The position numbers were made by a program, and so were the translations under genes. The notes beneath the pieces were generated by a model. That model was not told the DNA's origin, searched no databases, and saw only the letters and a list, made by a program, of their open reading frames with translations. A DNA stretch of 64,000 nt from an uncultured Collinsella sp. (lineage in GTDB: Bacteria > Actinomycetota > Coriobacteriia > Coriobacteriales > Coriobacteriaceae), in contig UQZH01000004.1 in the NCBI GenBank assembly GCA_900545445.1, positions 1-64,000 on the forward strand, read 5' to 3'. Every line of letters begins with the position of its first letter. Position 1 is the first letter of the stretch. Shown here one piece after another: positions 51,541-59,074 of the stretch.

Positions 51541-51602
51541 CACTCATTGGGGACAGGCTTACATGAGTGCTTTCACTCATGTAAGCCTGTCCCCAATGAG
51601 TG
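51541..51602. repeat. Perfect 62-base palindrome (REP/MITE-like)
   Basis: Two perfect 29-base arms (51541-51569 and 51574-51602) flank a CTTT loop. The arms contain TTGGGGACAGG / CCTGTCCCC, a string recalled from REP-type palindromes mobilised by Y1 transposases. No transposase gene is present nearby. The element lies between the divergently placed adhE regulatory region and the rpmB terminator. Confidence 0.75.
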
Positions 51603-51603
51603 C

Positions 51604-51636
51604 AAAAAGGCGCCCTCCGTAGGGGAGGGCGCCTTT
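51604..51636 (-). terminator. Rho-independent terminator after rpmB
   Basis: A perfect 13-base-pair stem (51606-51618 with 51624-51636). On the reverse strand it continues into TTTTT, so it terminates rpmB. Confidence 0.88.
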
Positions 51637-51704
51637 GGTAAGTTCTATGTGAACGCGAGGTCTTTGACCCGGAGAGTCCGAGGTACTTGTTGGTAAGACC
51701 TTAT

Positions 51705-51893
51705 TTAGGAGCGCGCAACCTTGCCGGACTTGAGGCAGGTGGAGCAAACGTTCATCTTGCGACGGTGACCGTCGACGACGACGTAGACGCGCTGGATGTT
51801 GGGGCGGAACTTACGGTTGGTGACGCGGTGAGAGTGGCTGATGGAGCGACCGGCAACGGGGTGCTTACCGCAAACTTCGCAAACTTTGGACAT
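51705..51893 (-). CDS. rpmB: 50S ribosomal protein L28, cysteine-containing type
   Basis: The 62-residue product begins MSKVCEVCGKHPVAGRSISHSH and ends NVCSTCLKSGKVARS. The two CxxC pairs mark a zinc-ribbon (C+) form of L28. The start has AGGAGGG six bases upstream on the reverse strand; the longer frame from 51941 is not preceded by such a site. A TGC-TATAGT extended -10 lies upstream at 51948-51956 on the reverse strand. Confidence 0.95.
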   Translation of the reverse strand: MSKVCEVCGKHPVAGRSISHSHRVTNRKFRPNIQRVYVVVDGHRRKMNVCSTCLKSGKVARS

Positions 51894-51947
51894 AACTGAC
51901 CCTCCTTGGGCGACAAACGAACATGTCGCGTTAACAAACAAGCCTGA

Positions 51948-51956
51948 ACTATAGCA
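51948..51956 (-). promoter_or_regulatory. Extended -10 element of rpmB
   Basis: Reverse-strand TGC-TATAGT, 55 bases from the start codon. The -35 region is weak. The rest of the gap to 52216 is AT-richer intergenic sequence in which I see no gene. Confidence 0.5.
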
Positions 51957-52184
51957 CAGAAGCAGATCCCTGTGCGTAATCTACACAGAGATATTTCTCT
52001 TTTGGCGATAGTGCTCACGCCACGGCCCTGGACGTAGATCCGATTTGCGTGCAGCAGAGGGGATTATGCCAGCTCGTGCGTACGTTTTCAAGCTCGTCCC
52101 ACAAATATATATAGGTTTATTGAGCATCGGGCTCCGTTTACGGATTGCTCTGTATTTATGCTCGCAATTAAGCTCGAGGTTGGC

Positions 52185-52307
52185 TACACTATCCCTTGAC
52201 CATTAAAGGGGTACGAGATACCCACATGGAATTACATAGCTGCCAAAGAGCAGCCCTTCCTGTGGGTGTCTGGTTCCGCTTTGAGCGGTCGGGCATCTAT
52301 TTTTTTG
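52185..52307 (+). promoter_or_regulatory. pyr operon promoter and PyrR-type attenuator leader
   Basis: A TACACT box at 52185-52190 is the likely -10. A long stem (52217-52226 with 52261-52270) encloses a GCTGC/GCAGC hairpin whose loop reads CCAAAGAGC, similar to the CCAGAGAGG loop bound by PyrR in Bacillus. Its 3' arm overlaps a second hairpin (CCGCT/AGCGG, about 52267-52294) followed by TATTTTTTT. The two structures are mutually exclusive, the layout of transcription attenuation in which UMP-bound PyrR favours termination. Confidence 0.65.
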
Positions 52308-52345
52308 ACTGTGTCAGCAGTCAAGACATGTGAGGAAGGAGATCG

Positions 52346-52930
52346 ATGGGCACGACTTCCCCCAAGGCGGTCATTATGGACGAGACCGCCGTCAATCGAG
52401 CGATGACCCGCATCGCGCACGAGATTCTCGAGCGCAACGAGGGCTGTGAAGACCTCGCTCTGGTCGGCATCGTCACGCGCGGCGACCTTCTGGCAAAGAA
52501 GCTCGCCGAGGAGATCAAGGAGATCGAGGGCGTCGACGTTCCGCTCGGCAGTCTCGACATCAGCTTCTACCGCGATGACTACGCTACCAATTTCGCTCCC
52601 GCGATCCACGCCACCAACATTCCCTTCAGTGTCGACGGCAAGCGCGTCGTGCTGGTGGACGACATCCTGTACACGGGTCGTACCATCCGCGCCGCTCTGG
52701 ACGCCGTCATGGATCTGGGCCGTCCGAGCCGTATTGAGCTGGCAGTCCTCGTTGACCGCGGCCACCGTGAGCTCCCTATCTCGCCGGACTTTGTCGGCAA
52801 GAACGTTCCCTCGTCGCACGAGGAGAACGTGCACCTATATATGAAGGAAGTCGACGGCCGTACCGCCGTCGAGATCAACGACGTCGCGCCGGGTTCCCAC
52901 GTGGGCTCCGCGCCGCTGGGAGGTGAGTAG
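52346..52930 (+). CDS. pyrR: Pyrimidine operon regulator PyrR
   Basis: RNA-binding attenuator that also has uracil phosphoribosyltransferase activity. The 194-residue product has the PRPP-binding motif VVLVDDILYTGRTIRAAL and the N-terminal RMxxRIAHEI-like region. GGAAGGA lies five bases before the ATG. It is the first gene of the pyrimidine cluster and lies just behind its presumed RNA target. Confidence 0.95.
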   Translation: MGTTSPKAVIMDETAVNRAMTRIAHEILERNEGCEDLALVGIVTRGDLLAKKLAEEIKEIEGVDVPLGSLDISFYRDDYATNFAPAIHATNIPFSVDGKRVVLVDDILYTGRTIRAALDAVMDLGRPSRIELAVLVDRGHRELPISPDFVGKNVPSSHEENVHLYMKEVDGRTAVEINDVAPGSHVGSAPLGGE

Positions 52931-52934
52931 TACC

Positions 52935-53879
52935 GTGGCGTTCAACCATAAGCACCTGATCGACATTACCGAGTACTCCGAAGAGGACATCAAGCTCATC
53001 CTCGAGACCGCCAAGGCGTTCTCCGAGGTCAACGAGCGTGCGATCAAGAAGGTCCCCACGCTCAAGGGTAAGACCATCGTCAATATGTTCAACGAGCCCT
53101 CGACGCGTACCCGCAGCTCTTTCGAACTCGCCGAGAAGCGTCTTTCGGCCGACAGCCTCAACTTTGGTGGCTCCTCGACCTCCACGGTCAAGGGCGAGAG
53201 CCTCGTTGACACCGTCGAGACCCTCAACGCCTATAAGATCGACTGCATCGTCGTGCGCGATAAGCACGCCGGCGCCCCCTACATCGTCACGCAGAACTCG
53301 CCCGCAAGCGTCATCTGCGCCGGTGATGGCAAGCACAACCATCCCACGCAAGCCCTGCTCGACCTGTACACCATCTGGGAGCACAAGGGCGACTTCCACG
53401 GTCTGAAGGTCGCTGTCGTCGGCGATATCGCCCACTCCCGCGTTTGCGGCTCGCTGATCCCCGCCCTTAAGATCATGGGCTGCGAGACCTACGCCGTCGC
53501 CCCCGGCACGCTGCTGCCGCCGGCGCCCGAGGTCCTGGGCTGCGACCACGTGACGAGCGACCTCGATTCCGTCCTGCCCGAGCTGGACGTCGTCTACATG
53601 CTGCGCGTGCAGCAGGAGCGCCTCGAGGGCGCCCCGTTCCCGACCATTCGCGAGTACCACAAGCTTTTCGGCCTGACCAAGGACCGCGAGAAGCTCATGA
53701 AGCCCGATGCGATCATCTGCCACCCGGGCCCCATCAACCGCGGCGTCGAGTTCGACTCCTATATGGCCGACCACCCGCAACGCTCCGTCATCCTGGAGCA
53801 GGTCTACGCCGGTATCTGCGTGCGTATGGCTATCCTGTATCTGCTGCTTGGAGGTGCCGATAATGGCCTTGCTTCTTAA
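52935..53879 (+). CDS. pyrB: Aspartate carbamoyltransferase catalytic subunit
   Basis: Condenses carbamoyl phosphate with aspartate. The 314-residue product has the carbamoyl-phosphate-binding FNEPSTRTRSSFE, the HNHPTQALLDLYT block, and the aspartate-binding loop region (DVVYMLRVQQER). GTG 52935 is seven bases after AGGTGAG; GTG 52923 is an alternative. No regulatory subunit gene pyrI is present. Confidence 0.95.
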   Translation: MAFNHKHLIDITEYSEEDIKLILETAKAFSEVNERAIKKVPTLKGKTIVNMFNEPSTRTRSSFELAEKRLSADSLNFGGSSTSTVKGESLVDTVETLNAYKIDCIVVRDKHAGAPYIVTQNSPASVICAGDGKHNHPTQALLDLYTIWEHKGDFHGLKVAVVGDIAHSRVCGSLIPALKIMGCETYAVAPGTLLPPAPEVLGCDHVTSDLDSVLPELDVVYMLRVQQERLEGAPFPTIREYHKLFGLTKDREKLMKPDAIICHPGPINRGVEFDSYMADHPQRSVILEQVYAGICVRMAILYLLLGGADNGLAS

Positions 53880-55152
53880 GAATGCCCACGTCGTCGACCC
53901 GTCCGTCGAGCTTGACGGTGTCGTTGACGTCCTGATTGACGGCGACAAGATCGCCGAGGTCGGCGAGAATCTCGCCGTCGAGGGAGCCGAGGTCCGCGAC
54001 CTTTCCGGCAAGTACCTCGTCCCCGGCCTGGTGGATATGCACGTTCACCTTCGCGAGCCCGGCTACGAGGTCAAAGAGGACATCGAGAGCGGCACCCGCG
54101 CTGCTGCCAAGGGCGGCTTTACCGGCGTGTGCGCCATGCCCAACACCGATCCCGTCACCGATAACGGCACCGTCGTGGAGTTCGTCAAGTCCCGCGCTGC
54201 CGAGGTCGGTCACTGCCGTGTCTATCCGTCGGGCGCCATGACCCGCGGTCTTAAGGGCGAGGCCATGTCCGAGATGGGCGATATGGTCGCCCACGGCGCC
54301 GTCGCCTTCACCGACGACGGTCGCGGCGTGCAGGGCGCGGGCATGCTCCGTCGCTGCATGGACTACGGCAAGATGTTCGGTAAGGTCTTTATGAGCCACT
54401 GCCAGGACGAGGACCTGGTCGGCCACGGCCAGATCAACGAGGGCAAGGTTTCGACCCGTCTGGCCCTCGAGGGCTGGCCGGCTGCCGGCGAGGAGCTCCA
54501 GATCGCTCGCGACATCGAGATCGCTAAGCTGACCGGTGCCAAGCTGCACATCCAGCACATCTCCACCGCCCATGGCCTGGAAATCGTGCGCGCCGGTAAG
54601 GCCGCTGGCGTTCGGGTTACCTGCGAGGCTACCCCGCACCACATGTTCCTGACCGAGAACGACCTGGACGTGACCTACAACACCTCGCTCAAGGTCAATC
54701 CGCCGCTGCGCACCGACGAGGACGCCGAGGCCATCCGTCAGGGTGTCATCGACGGTACCGTCGACGTTATCGTCACCGATCACGCTCCGCACACTCCGTG
54801 GGAGAAGGCCCGCGAGTTCGAGCTCGCACCCTTTGGCATGATTGGCCTCGAGACCTCGCTGTCGCTCGTGCTCACCGAGCTGGTCAACACGGGCAAGATG
54901 AGCGTGGGCCGCATGGTCGAGCTCATGGCCATCAAGCCGCGTGAGATCCTAGGCCTCGACCAGGTTCAGGTCAAGGCGGGCTCCGTTGCCGATCTGACCG
55001 TGTTCGACGCGTCCGCCACCTGGACGGTCGGCGAGGACGGTTACGAGTCGCGCGCCGAGAACTCCGGTTTCGCCGGCCGCACGCTCACCGGTCGTGCCAC
55101 CGATGTGTTTGTCGGCGGCAAGCAGACGCTCGCCGACGGCTGCATCTGCTAG
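53863..55152 (+). CDS. pyrC: Dihydroorotase
   Basis: Cyclises carbamoyl aspartate. The 429-residue class I enzyme shows the metal-binding GLVDMHVHLREPGYE, the central His residues (LHIQHISTAHG), and TDHAPHTPWEKAREF. It overlaps pyrB by 17 bases, with GGAGGT inside pyrB, so expression is coupled. A GC-rich hairpin follows the gene. Confidence 0.95.
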   Translation: MALLLKNAHVVDPSVELDGVVDVLIDGDKIAEVGENLAVEGAEVRDLSGKYLVPGLVDMHVHLREPGYEVKEDIESGTRAAAKGGFTGVCAMPNTDPVTDNGTVVEFVKSRAAEVGHCRVYPSGAMTRGLKGEAMSEMGDMVAHGAVAFTDDGRGVQGAGMLRRCMDYGKMFGKVFMSHCQDEDLVGHGQINEGKVSTRLALEGWPAAGEELQIARDIEIAKLTGAKLHIQHISTAHGLEIVRAGKAAGVRVTCEATPHHMFLTENDLDVTYNTSLKVNPPLRTDEDAEAIRQGVIDGTVDVIVTDHAPHTPWEKAREFELAPFGMIGLETSLSLVLTELVNTGKMSVGRMVELMAIKPREILGLDQVQVKAGSVADLTVFDASATWTVGEDGYESRAENSGFAGRTLTGRATDVFVGGKQTLADGCIC

Positions 55153-55172
55153 CATTGCCTTATCGCTTATGT

Positions 55173-55214
55173 GCGCGGCGCCCTTGCGGTGCCGCGCTTT
55201 CTGTTCGTTTTGAC
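55173..55214 (+). terminator. Internal hairpin between pyrC and pyrK
   Basis: A 10-base-pair stem (55173-55182 with 55188-55197, one G-T pair) is followed by TTTCTGTTCGTTTTG. It may reduce transcription from pyrRBC into pyrKDF, or mark the end of one unit. Confidence 0.65.
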
Positions 55215-55244
55215 CATGCAACCGCATGGGGGATTGGAGCGTCT

Positions 55245-56036
55245 ATGCCCACACCTTCCACTGCACGCATGCACGACTTCGAGGTCGTCTCGAACCAGGA
55301 GATCGCCGACGGCATCTTCTCGCTCGTCATCTCGGCCCCCAAGCTTGCAAGTGCGCTCAAGCCCGGTCAGTTTGTGAACATTGCCGTGCCCGGTGATGCG
55401 TCCTCGCTGCTTCGCGTGCCCCTGAGCTTCTATCGCGCCGACGCCCAGGCCGGCACCGTCGAGCTGTGGTACGCCGTCGTGGGCGACGACACCCGTCGTC
55501 TGTCGCAGATGGGCCCCGGCTCCACCTCTAATCTGCTGGGTCCTGGCGGCCGCGGCTGGATGGTACCCGAGGGCACCAGGAAGGCCCTGCTCGTCGCCGG
55601 TGGCATCGGCGTTCCTCCTGTGCTGTGCCTGGCCGGTATGCTTGCCGAGCAGGGTGTTGACGTGGATGTGTGCCTGGGCTTTTGCACCGCGTCCAAGGCC
55701 GTGGGCATCGATGAGTTCCGCTCGCTGTGCGATACGGTCAACGTGTGCACCGACGACGGCTCGCTCGGCACGCACGGCTTCTGCACCGATCCTGCCGCCG
55801 AGCTGCTCGGCGAGGGCGGTTACGACTACGTCGCCAGCTGCGGCCCCGCCGTCATGATGAAGAAGGTCGCCGCCGCTGCCGCCGAGGCCGGTGCGTACTG
55901 CGAGGTGTCGCTCGAGCGCATGATGAGCTGCGGCTTTGGCGCCTGCAACACCTGCAATGTCGAGACGGTCGACGGTATGAAGGGCGCCTGCATGTGCGGC
56001 CCCGTGTTCGATGCTTCCAAGGTGGTGGTCTTCTAG
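55245..56036 (+). CDS. pyrK: Dihydroorotate dehydrogenase electron transfer subunit
   Basis: Carries electrons from PyrD to NAD+ using FAD and a 2Fe-2S cluster. The 263-residue product has the FAD-binding LLRVPLSFYRAD, the NAD-binding-like VAGGIGVPPVLCLA, and the cysteine cluster CGFGACNTCNVETVDGMKGACMCG near the C-terminus. ATG 55245 follows GGAG; the frame upstream is not conserved-looking and crosses the hairpin. It overlaps pyrD by one base. Confidence 0.94.
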   Translation: MPTPSTARMHDFEVVSNQEIADGIFSLVISAPKLASALKPGQFVNIAVPGDASSLLRVPLSFYRADAQAGTVELWYAVVGDDTRRLSQMGPGSTSNLLGPGGRGWMVPEGTRKALLVAGGIGVPPVLCLAGMLAEQGVDVDVCLGFCTASKAVGIDEFRSLCDTVNVCTDDGSLGTHGFCTDPAAELLGEGGYDYVASCGPAVMMKKVAAAAAEAGAYCEVSLERMMSCGFGACNTCNVETVDGMKGACMCGPVFDASKVVVF

Positions 56037-56959
56037 TGGGTACCGTGAACATGGCCGTCGATTTCGGCGGCGTCAAGATGCAGAACCCCATCAACACCGC
56101 AGCCGGTACCTTTGGCTACGGCTGGCAGTTCCAGAACTTCTTTGATGTCTCCCAGCTGGGCGCCATCACCACCAAGGGTTGTGCTGCCGAGCCCTGGCCC
56201 GGCAACCCCGCGCCCCGTATGGCCGAGATCCCGGGCGGCATGATCAACTCCGTGGGCCTTCAGAACCCCGGCGTGGCCGCCTTTGCCCGTGAGTCCGGTC
56301 CGTGGCTCGAGCAGCTTTCCAAGGACGGTTGCCAGGTCATCTGCCAGGTTGCCGGTCATTCCGTCGAGGAGTTTGTCCGCGCGCTCGAGATGTATGTCGA
56401 GCTGTGCCCCTGGGCTGCCGGCTACGAGATCAACGTGAGCTGCCCCAATATTGCTGCCGGCGGTGCCGCCATGGGCTCCTCGCCCGAGGGCGCCTCTGCC
56501 GTTATGGCTGCCTGCCGCAAGGTGACCGATAAGCCGCTGTTCGTAAAGATGGCGCCGGTCAACGTCGTCGAGATTGCCAAGGCTCTCGAGGCCGCGGGAG
56601 CCGACGGCCTTTCGGTCATCAACTCCATCCAGGGCATGGCCATTGACGTTCATACCCGCAAGTCCCGTGTGGCCAAGCCCAAGGGCGGCCTTTCGGGTCC
56701 GCTGTGCCACCACATCGCCGTTCGCATGGTCTGGGAGGTCGCTCAGGCCGTCGATATCCCCATCAACGGTGTCGGCGGCGTCATGACGGGCGAAGATGCG
56801 GCGGAGTTTATCCTGGCTGGCGCCACCTGCGTGTCGGTCGGCATGGCCAACTTTGTCGATCCGTGCGCATCGATTAAGATCGCGCACGAGCTCGAGGCCT
56901 GGGCGGAGTCCCAGGGCGTGAAGGACATCAATGAGCTGGTAGGTGCTTTCGAATGCTAG
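56036..56959 (+). CDS. pyrD: Dihydroorotate dehydrogenase, class 1B catalytic subunit
   Basis: Oxidises dihydroorotate with FMN, pairing with PyrK. The 307-residue product has MAVDFGGVKMQNPINTAAGTFGYG, the active-site Cys in NVSCPNIAAGG, and FMN-binding GVGGVMTGEDAAEFILAGA. Possible starts are GTG 56036, GTG 56045 and ATG 56051; none has a strong ribosome-binding site, so the first, overlapping the pyrK stop, is given. Confidence 0.93.
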   Translation: MGTVNMAVDFGGVKMQNPINTAAGTFGYGWQFQNFFDVSQLGAITTKGCAAEPWPGNPAPRMAEIPGGMINSVGLQNPGVAAFARESGPWLEQLSKDGCQVICQVAGHSVEEFVRALEMYVELCPWAAGYEINVSCPNIAAGGAAMGSSPEGASAVMAACRKVTDKPLFVKMAPVNVVEIAKALEAAGADGLSVINSIQGMAIDVHTRKSRVAKPKGGLSGPLCHHIAVRMVWEVAQAVDIPINGVGGVMTGEDAAEFILAGATCVSVGMANFVDPCASIKIAHELEAWAESQGVKDINELVGAFEC

Positions 56960-57669
56960 AAAACGATGCCCGCGACCGCGTTATCGTCGCCCTCGACTGC
57001 GACCGTGAGCGTGCACTCGAGCTCGCCCACGAGCTTTCTGGTCATGCCGCTTGGCTCAAGGTGGGCATGACGCTCTATTACGCCGAGGGCCCCGAGATCG
57101 TCAAGACGTTCAAGGACCTGGGCTTTAAGGTCTTCCTCGACCTCAAGTTGCATGACATTCCGCATCAGGTGCGCGGTGCCGCCCGTTCGGCCTCGCTTGC
57201 CGGTGCCGACCTGCTCTCGGTCCACGGCTTGGGTTCGGGTGCTATGCTCGCCGCCTGCCGTGAGGGTGCCGAGGAGGCACGCGAGGATCGAGCCAAGCTC
57301 GTCGCCATCACCGTGCTCACGAGCATGAACCAGGATTCGCTGGCCGAGATCGGCGTTGAGTCGCCTGTGGCCGAGGAAGCCGCCCGCCTGGCGAAGCTTG
57401 CTCAGGCCAACGGCATCGACGGCATCGTGTGCTCTCCGATGGAGGCCCATGACATGCGCGAGCTGCTTGGTCCCGATGCCCTGATCGTGACTCCGGGCGT
57501 GCGTCCGGTGGGTGCCGCCTTGGGCGATCAATCCCGCGTGGCGACGCCTTCTCAGGCTATCGAGCGCGGTGCGAGCCACATCGTGGTGGGTCGACCCATT
57601 ACCGGTGCCGACGACCCTGTTGCCGCATTTGACGCCATCGTTGCCGAGCTGGTCGAAAACGTCGCCTAA
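56953..57669 (+). CDS. pyrF: Orotidine 5'-phosphate decarboxylase
   Basis: Final step to UMP. The 238-residue product has the active-site FLDLKLHDIPHQVRGAA (Asp-Lys-Asp array), VIVALDCDRERAL at the start, and the phosphate-binding TPGVRPVGAALGDQSRVATPSQAIERGASHIVVGRPIT. It overlaps pyrD by seven bases. The orotate phosphoribosyltransferase gene pyrE that supplies its substrate is not in this segment. Confidence 0.96.
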   Translation: MLENDARDRVIVALDCDRERALELAHELSGHAAWLKVGMTLYYAEGPEIVKTFKDLGFKVFLDLKLHDIPHQVRGAARSASLAGADLLSVHGLGSGAMLAACREGAEEAREDRAKLVAITVLTSMNQDSLAEIGVESPVAEEAARLAKLAQANGIDGIVCSPMEAHDMRELLGPDALIVTPGVRPVGAALGDQSRVATPSQAIERGASHIVVGRPITGADDPVAAFDAIVAELVENVA

Positions 57670-57714
57670 AAGATTCCCTCAAGTCACCACTTTTGGGTCT
57701 CATTAGCACAAATT

Positions 57715-57780
57715 AGCCCCTGTGCCTGCGAAAACTTTCCCATCCTTTGTGTGGAATCGCAGGTCGGGGGCTCATCTTTT
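57715..57780 (+). terminator. Long hairpin after pyrF
   Basis: A composite stem: AGCCCC (57715-57720) pairs with GGGGCT (57767-57772), CCTGCGA pairs with TCGCAGG inside it, and TTCCCA/TGTGGAA can pair at the tip. CATCTTTT follows. It probably terminates the pyr cluster; its size is larger than usual. Confidence 0.65.
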
Positions 57781-57908
57781 AGCGCGATATATTGCACTTT
57801 TTGCGGGTATCGTCTAACCTATGGAGCCGCGATTGGGCATTTTGTACGTTTTACGTGCTAAAATGCCAAATATTGAATCAGATATAACCCAACTATTTGG
57901 AGGTTCGA

Positions 57909-58217
57909 ATGGCACTCCCTCAGCTTACCGACGAGCAGCGCAAGCAGGCTCTTGAGAAGGCTGCCGCCGCACGTCACGCCCGCGCTGAGCTTCGCGAGCA
58001 GATCAAGAAGGGCGAGAAGTCCCTCGAGTCCGTGCTTAACTCCGATGACCCCATCGCTTCCCGCATGAAGGTTTCCACCCTCATCGAGTCTCTCCCCGGT
58101 TATGGCAAGGCCAAGGCCGCCAAGATCATGGAGGAGCTCGGCATCTCCGCTACCCGTCGCGTCCAGGGCCTCGGCGTCCGTCAGCGCGAGCAGCTCCTCG
58201 AGCAGCTGACCAAATAA
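57909..58217 (+). CDS. mihF: Actinobacterial integration host factor mIHF
   Basis: Small nucleoid-associated DNA-binding protein of actinobacteria. The 102-residue product matches by its ALPQLTDEQRKQALEKAAAARHARAELREQIKKG start and the helix-two-turn-helix region (VSTLIESLPGYGKAKAAKIMEELGI). GGAGG at 57899-57903 precedes the ATG. A TGC-TAAAAT extended -10 at 57856-57864 may drive it. The mihF-gmk-rpoZ order is typical of actinobacteria. Confidence 0.93.
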   Translation: MALPQLTDEQRKQALEKAAAARHARAELREQIKKGEKSLESVLNSDDPIASRMKVSTLIESLPGYGKAKAAKIMEELGISATRRVQGLGVRQREQLLEQLTK

Positions 58218-58787
58218 GTGAGCGCTCAGGATTCAAAGCTCTTTGTGATTTCTGGACCGTCAGGTGCAGGTAAGGGCACGCTCGTCACTCGTGTGCGCGA
58301 GCGTCGCTCGAACCTGGGCCTGACGGTTTCGGCTACCACGCGAGCACCACGCAAAGGTGAGGTCGACGGCGTCAACTACTTTTTCCTGACGCGCAAGGAG
58401 TTCGACCGCCGCGTGGCAAACGGTGAGTTTGTTGAGTGGGCTGAGGTCCACGGCAACTGCTACGGCACGTTGGTGAGCGAGGTCACATCCAAGCTCGCCT
58501 CTGGCTCGTCTCTGATCTTGGAGATCGATGTTCAGGGTGCCCTGCAGGTCAAGGAGCGTTTTCCCGAGGCCGTGCTGATCTTTATCAAGCCGCCTTCGCT
58601 CGAGGTGCTTCGTGATCGCCTGGTCGGTCGCGGTACCGAGACGCCCGAGACGATCGAGCTGCGTATGGCAAACGCCGCCGATGAACTTGCCCTTGCCGAC
58701 CGCTACGACGACGTCGTGGTGAATGACGATCTCGACCGCGCGACCGATGAGCTCGTTCGCGTTCTCGATATGCATGAAAGGATCTGA
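58218..58787 (+). CDS. gmk: Guanylate kinase
   Basis: Phosphorylates GMP. The 189-residue product has the P-loop GPSGAGKGTL and the GMP-binding TTRAPRKGEVDGVNYFFL segment, and the family LEIDVQGALQVKERFPEAVLIFI block. GTG 58218 directly follows the mihF stop codon. Confidence 0.96.
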   Translation: MSAQDSKLFVISGPSGAGKGTLVTRVRERRSNLGLTVSATTRAPRKGEVDGVNYFFLTRKEFDRRVANGEFVEWAEVHGNCYGTLVSEVTSKLASGSSLILEIDVQGALQVKERFPEAVLIFIKPPSLEVLRDRLVGRGTETPETIELRMANAADELALADRYDDVVVNDDLDRATDELVRVLDMHERI

Positions 58788-58792
58788 GGTCC

Positions 58793-59074
58793 GTGTCCGT
58801 TGTAAAGCCTTGCATTGACGATCTTCTGGAGAAGACCGATCACAACCGCTTCCTGCTCGCCTCGCTTGCCTCCAAGCGCGCCTGCGACATTAACAGCATG
58901 CTGCGTGGTCAGCACAACCGCGTGCTCGCCGTCCAGGATGTCGACGACATCACCATTGCACTCTCCGGTGCCGATACCATCTCGATGGCTATGGACGAGA
59001 TTGTCGACGGCGATATCTCCTACGACGAGGCCCGTTACGAGAAGGCGCTCGGCCACAAGGTCGCTGAAGCCTAA
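58793..59074 (+). CDS. rpoZ: RNA polymerase omega subunit
   Basis: The 93-residue product has the omega core with HNRFLLASLASKRACDINSML and the GQHNRVLAVQDVDDITIALS segment. Omega aids assembly of the beta-prime subunit. GTG 58793 lies five bases after gmk. Confidence 0.9.
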   Translation: MSVVKPCIDDLLEKTDHNRFLLASLASKRACDINSMLRGQHNRVLAVQDVDDITIALSGADTISMAMDEIVDGDISYDEARYEKALGHKVAEA

